Shown here: positions 31,447-32,849 of the stretch, in pieces
How positions within the stretch are numbered: the stretch's first letter is position 1
How the letters are laid out: each line of letters starts with the position of its first letter
NCBI GenBank assembly: GCA_021443045.1
Contig: JABUUT010000008.1
Coordinates: 27,767 to 60,615, forward strand
DNA: 32,849 bases
Origin: Fibrobacteraceae bacterium
GTDB lineage: Bacteria > Fibrobacterota > Fibrobacteria > Fibrobacterales > Fibrobacteraceae
Reading direction: 5' to 3'
The notes under the pieces: model-generated
Seen by the model: only the letters and a program-made list of their open reading frames with translations
What the model was told of the DNA's origin: nothing
The model's database searches: none
Position numbers and translations under genes: made by a program

Positions 31447-32676
31447 ATGAAAGTCGCATTACTCACTAATGAATTCCCACCAGAAATCTATGGTGGTGCA
31501 GGTATACATGTTAAGTTTCTTTCCAAAGAACTTAAAAAACTTTGTGAAGTCGAAGCTTGCTGTTTTGGCTCCCAAAATGAGACCTCAAAAAATCTGCGGG
31601 CCCAGGGCTTTGGCGAAAAGTTAAAAGACTCCCCCACCGACGAACGATTCAAAAAAATCTTAAAACCACTAGACATTAATTTGCAGTGGGCTGGAAACTT
31701 GCAAAAAGTAGACGTGGTTCACTGCCACACTTGGTACAGCCATTTTGGCGGGGTCCTCGTGAGTCGTCTTATGGAATGCCCTCTTATTTTAACCACCCAC
31801 TCTTTGGAACCTCACCGCCCCTGGAAATCAGAGCAGTTGGGAAACGGTGGCTACAACATGAGCTGCTGGATAGAACGTACAGCCTACGAAGCCGCCGATG
31901 GCGTGATTGCGGTTAGTGAAGGTATGAAGCGCGATGTAATGAACCTCTACGGCGTTCCAGAAGACCGAGTAAAAGTGATTTACAACGGCATTGATCCAGA
32001 ATTTTACCAACCCACCTTCAACAAAAAAATTTTGGAAAAATATGGCATTGACGAAAGCCGCCCCTTTGTTCTTTTTGTGGGGCGCATCACCCGTCAAAAG
32101 GGCATAAGCCAGCTCATTCAGGCTATTCCACAAATCAACAAAAATGCACAGGTCGTTCTTTGCGCCGGAGCTCCCGACACCCAGGAACTAGCCAACGAAT
32201 GCAAGCATCTCATTGAAGAAGTTCAAAAAACACGGGACGGTGTCATCTGGATTCAAGAAATGATGCAGCATGAAGAACTCCGGGTTCTGTACAGCCACGC
32301 CACCGTATTCGCCACCCCCTCCCTCTACGAGCCCTTTGGCATCATCAACCTAGAAGCCATGAGCTGTGGCACTCCAGTGGTAGGAAGCGCTGTGGGAGGC
32401 ATTCCCGAAATTATCGTCGATGGAGAAACCGGCTATCTGGTCCCTCTTAAGGCCGTGTCCGAAACCAACTTTGAACCCGCCAACCCCAAGGCTTTCCAAA
32501 CTGATTTTGCAAACAAGCTAAACACCATTCTTACAAATCCCGAACTGGCAAAGAAAATGGGCGAAGTCAGCCGCAAAAGGGCCATCGATGTTTTCAGTTG
32601 GAAAAGCATAGCCAAGCAAACATTCGACTTTTACGCCGAGTGCATCGCCAGATACAAAAAGGAAGGAAAGCGATAG
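31447..32676 (+). CDS. glgA: Glycogen synthase, GT4-type GlgA
   Basis: 409 residues from the ATG at 31447 (the track's TTG 31441 is less likely). The N-terminal domain opens with VALLTNEFPPEIYGGAGIHV, typical of the Corynebacterium-type (actinobacterial-like) glycogen synthase family rather than the E. coli GT5 type. The C-terminal domain shows FVGRITRQKGI and EPFGIINLEAMSCGTPVVGSAVGGIPEII, the E-x7-E motif of retaining GT4 enzymes. It should extend alpha-1,4-glucan from ADP- or UDP-glucose in the cytoplasm; a maltose-1-phosphate-forming role (GlgM-like) is an alternative within the same family. It follows dsbD by 64 bases with a perfect palindrome between. Confidence 0.85.
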   Translation: MKVALLTNEFPPEIYGGAGIHVKFLSKELKKLCEVEACCFGSQNETSKNLRAQGFGEKLKDSPTDERFKKILKPLDINLQWAGNLQKVDVVHCHTWYSHFGGVLVSRLMECPLILTTHSLEPHRPWKSEQLGNGGYNMSCWIERTAYEAADGVIAVSEGMKRDVMNLYGVPEDRVKVIYNGIDPEFYQPTFNKKILEKYGIDESRPFVLFVGRITRQKGISQLIQAIPQINKNAQVVLCAGAPDTQELANECKHLIEEVQKTRDGVIWIQEMMQHEELRVLYSHATVFATPSLYEPFGIINLEAMSCGTPVVGSAVGGIPEIIVDGETGYLVPLKAVSETNFEPANPKAFQTDFANKLNTILTNPELAKKMGEVSRKRAIDVFSWKSIAKQTFDFYAECIARYKKEGKR

Positions 32677-32710
32677 CTGGAAGTTGGTGATTACAGCGGA
32701 GCTGCCAACT

Positions 32711-32754
32711 CTTGTGACTTGGAAGTGGGTCTGCAAGCAGTCCCGTTTCACAAG
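32711..32754. other. Structured intergenic hairpin after glgA
   Basis: CTTGTGA pairs with TCACAAG (32711-32717 and 32748-32754), enclosing an inner hairpin GGGTCTGC / GCAGTCCC with one mismatch (32727-32744). No T-run follows, so it is not a typical terminator. It may be part of the repeat region. Confidence 0.5.
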
Positions 32755-32775
32755 TCTTGACGAGTTGTGGTTGCT

Positions 32776-32820
32776 GGTTATCAGTCATCGGTTGTCAGTT
32801 ATCGGTTATCAGTGATTGGT
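32776..32820. repeat. 14-base tandem repeat GGTTATCAGTNATC (3.3 units)
   Basis: Units at 32776-32789, 32790-32803 and 32804-32817 differ at few positions, and a partial unit follows. The GTTATCAGT core is the complement of ACTGATAAC at 11592-11600 and 11661-11669, linking this array to the mosaic region there. Confidence 0.8.
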
Positions 32821-32825
32821 AATAA

Positions 32826-32840
32826 ATAGACGAAAGAACG
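32826..32840. repeat. Inverted copy of the left-end repeat
   Basis: ATAGACGAAAGAACG is the exact complement of CGTTCTTTCGTCTAT at 28-42, so the two window ends carry the same 15-base element in opposite orientation. Confidence 0.85.
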
Positions 32841-32849
32841 CTGCGCTAT

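Noticed and set aside
32776-32820. Possible CRISPR array
   Set aside because: Units are 14 bases and directly adjacent, with no spacers and no cas genes in the window.

Overview
The window looks like a chromosomal segment of a Gram-negative, plant-fibre-degrading bacterium of the Fibrobacterota, most likely Fibrobacter or a close relative. The reasons are several secreted cellulase-type enzymes (two GH8, two GH5), C-terminal domains of the type IX secretion (Por-like) sorting kind on surface proteins, lpxA (an LPS-bearing outer membrane), several large beta-barrel proteins, and intergenic repeats of the TTTCGTCTAT kind. The taxon is inferred from gene content; no search was run.

Layout. 1-1000: a BatD-like membrane protein. 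1092-9346: a glycan-degradation block with a GH8 lipoprotein, two tandem secreted beta-sandwich (carbohydrate-binding-like) paralogues, a GH8 enzyme with its own beta-sandwich and sorting domain, and a GH5 enzyme with Ig-like modules and a sorting domain. 9436-11978: a visibly AT-rich islet with an OpgB/LtaS-like phosphoglycerol transferase, followed by about 840 bases of repeat- and hairpin-rich DNA without a convincing gene. 11979-21445: a tightly packed six-gene operon on the minus strand. In transcription order it encodes a small beta-sandwich protein, three related outer-membrane beta-barrels, a lipoprotein, and a GH18-like protein whose catalytic glutamate is replaced by glutamine. 21683-22948: a GH5 lipoprotein. 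22974-26200: lpxA, a membrane GT2 and a CCA-adding enzyme. 26244-29489: a lipoprotein, a PorZ-like beta-propeller protein and an ECF sigma factor, read as sigma, propeller, lipoprotein. 29544-32676: dsbD and a GlgA-type glycogen synthase. Both ends of the window carry the same repeat in inverted orientation.

How the parts may work together. Secreted or surface-anchored endoglucanases would cut cellulose and related glucans, and the beta-sandwich proteins would hold substrate. The six-gene operon looks like an uncharacterised cell-surface complex that could bind or take up glycans or oligosaccharides. The PorZ-like protein with its adjacent sigma factor suggests a link to the type IX secretion that would export the sorting-domain proteins. 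DsbD would supply reductant to the periplasm, and glycogen synthase would store incoming glucose. The most novel items are the six-gene operon with its inactivated GH18-like member, the 9-A tract that breaks the signal peptide of one beta-sandwich paralogue, the AT-rich transferase islet, and the mosaic repeats. I saw no tRNA, rRNA, CRISPR array, insertion sequence or phage gene.
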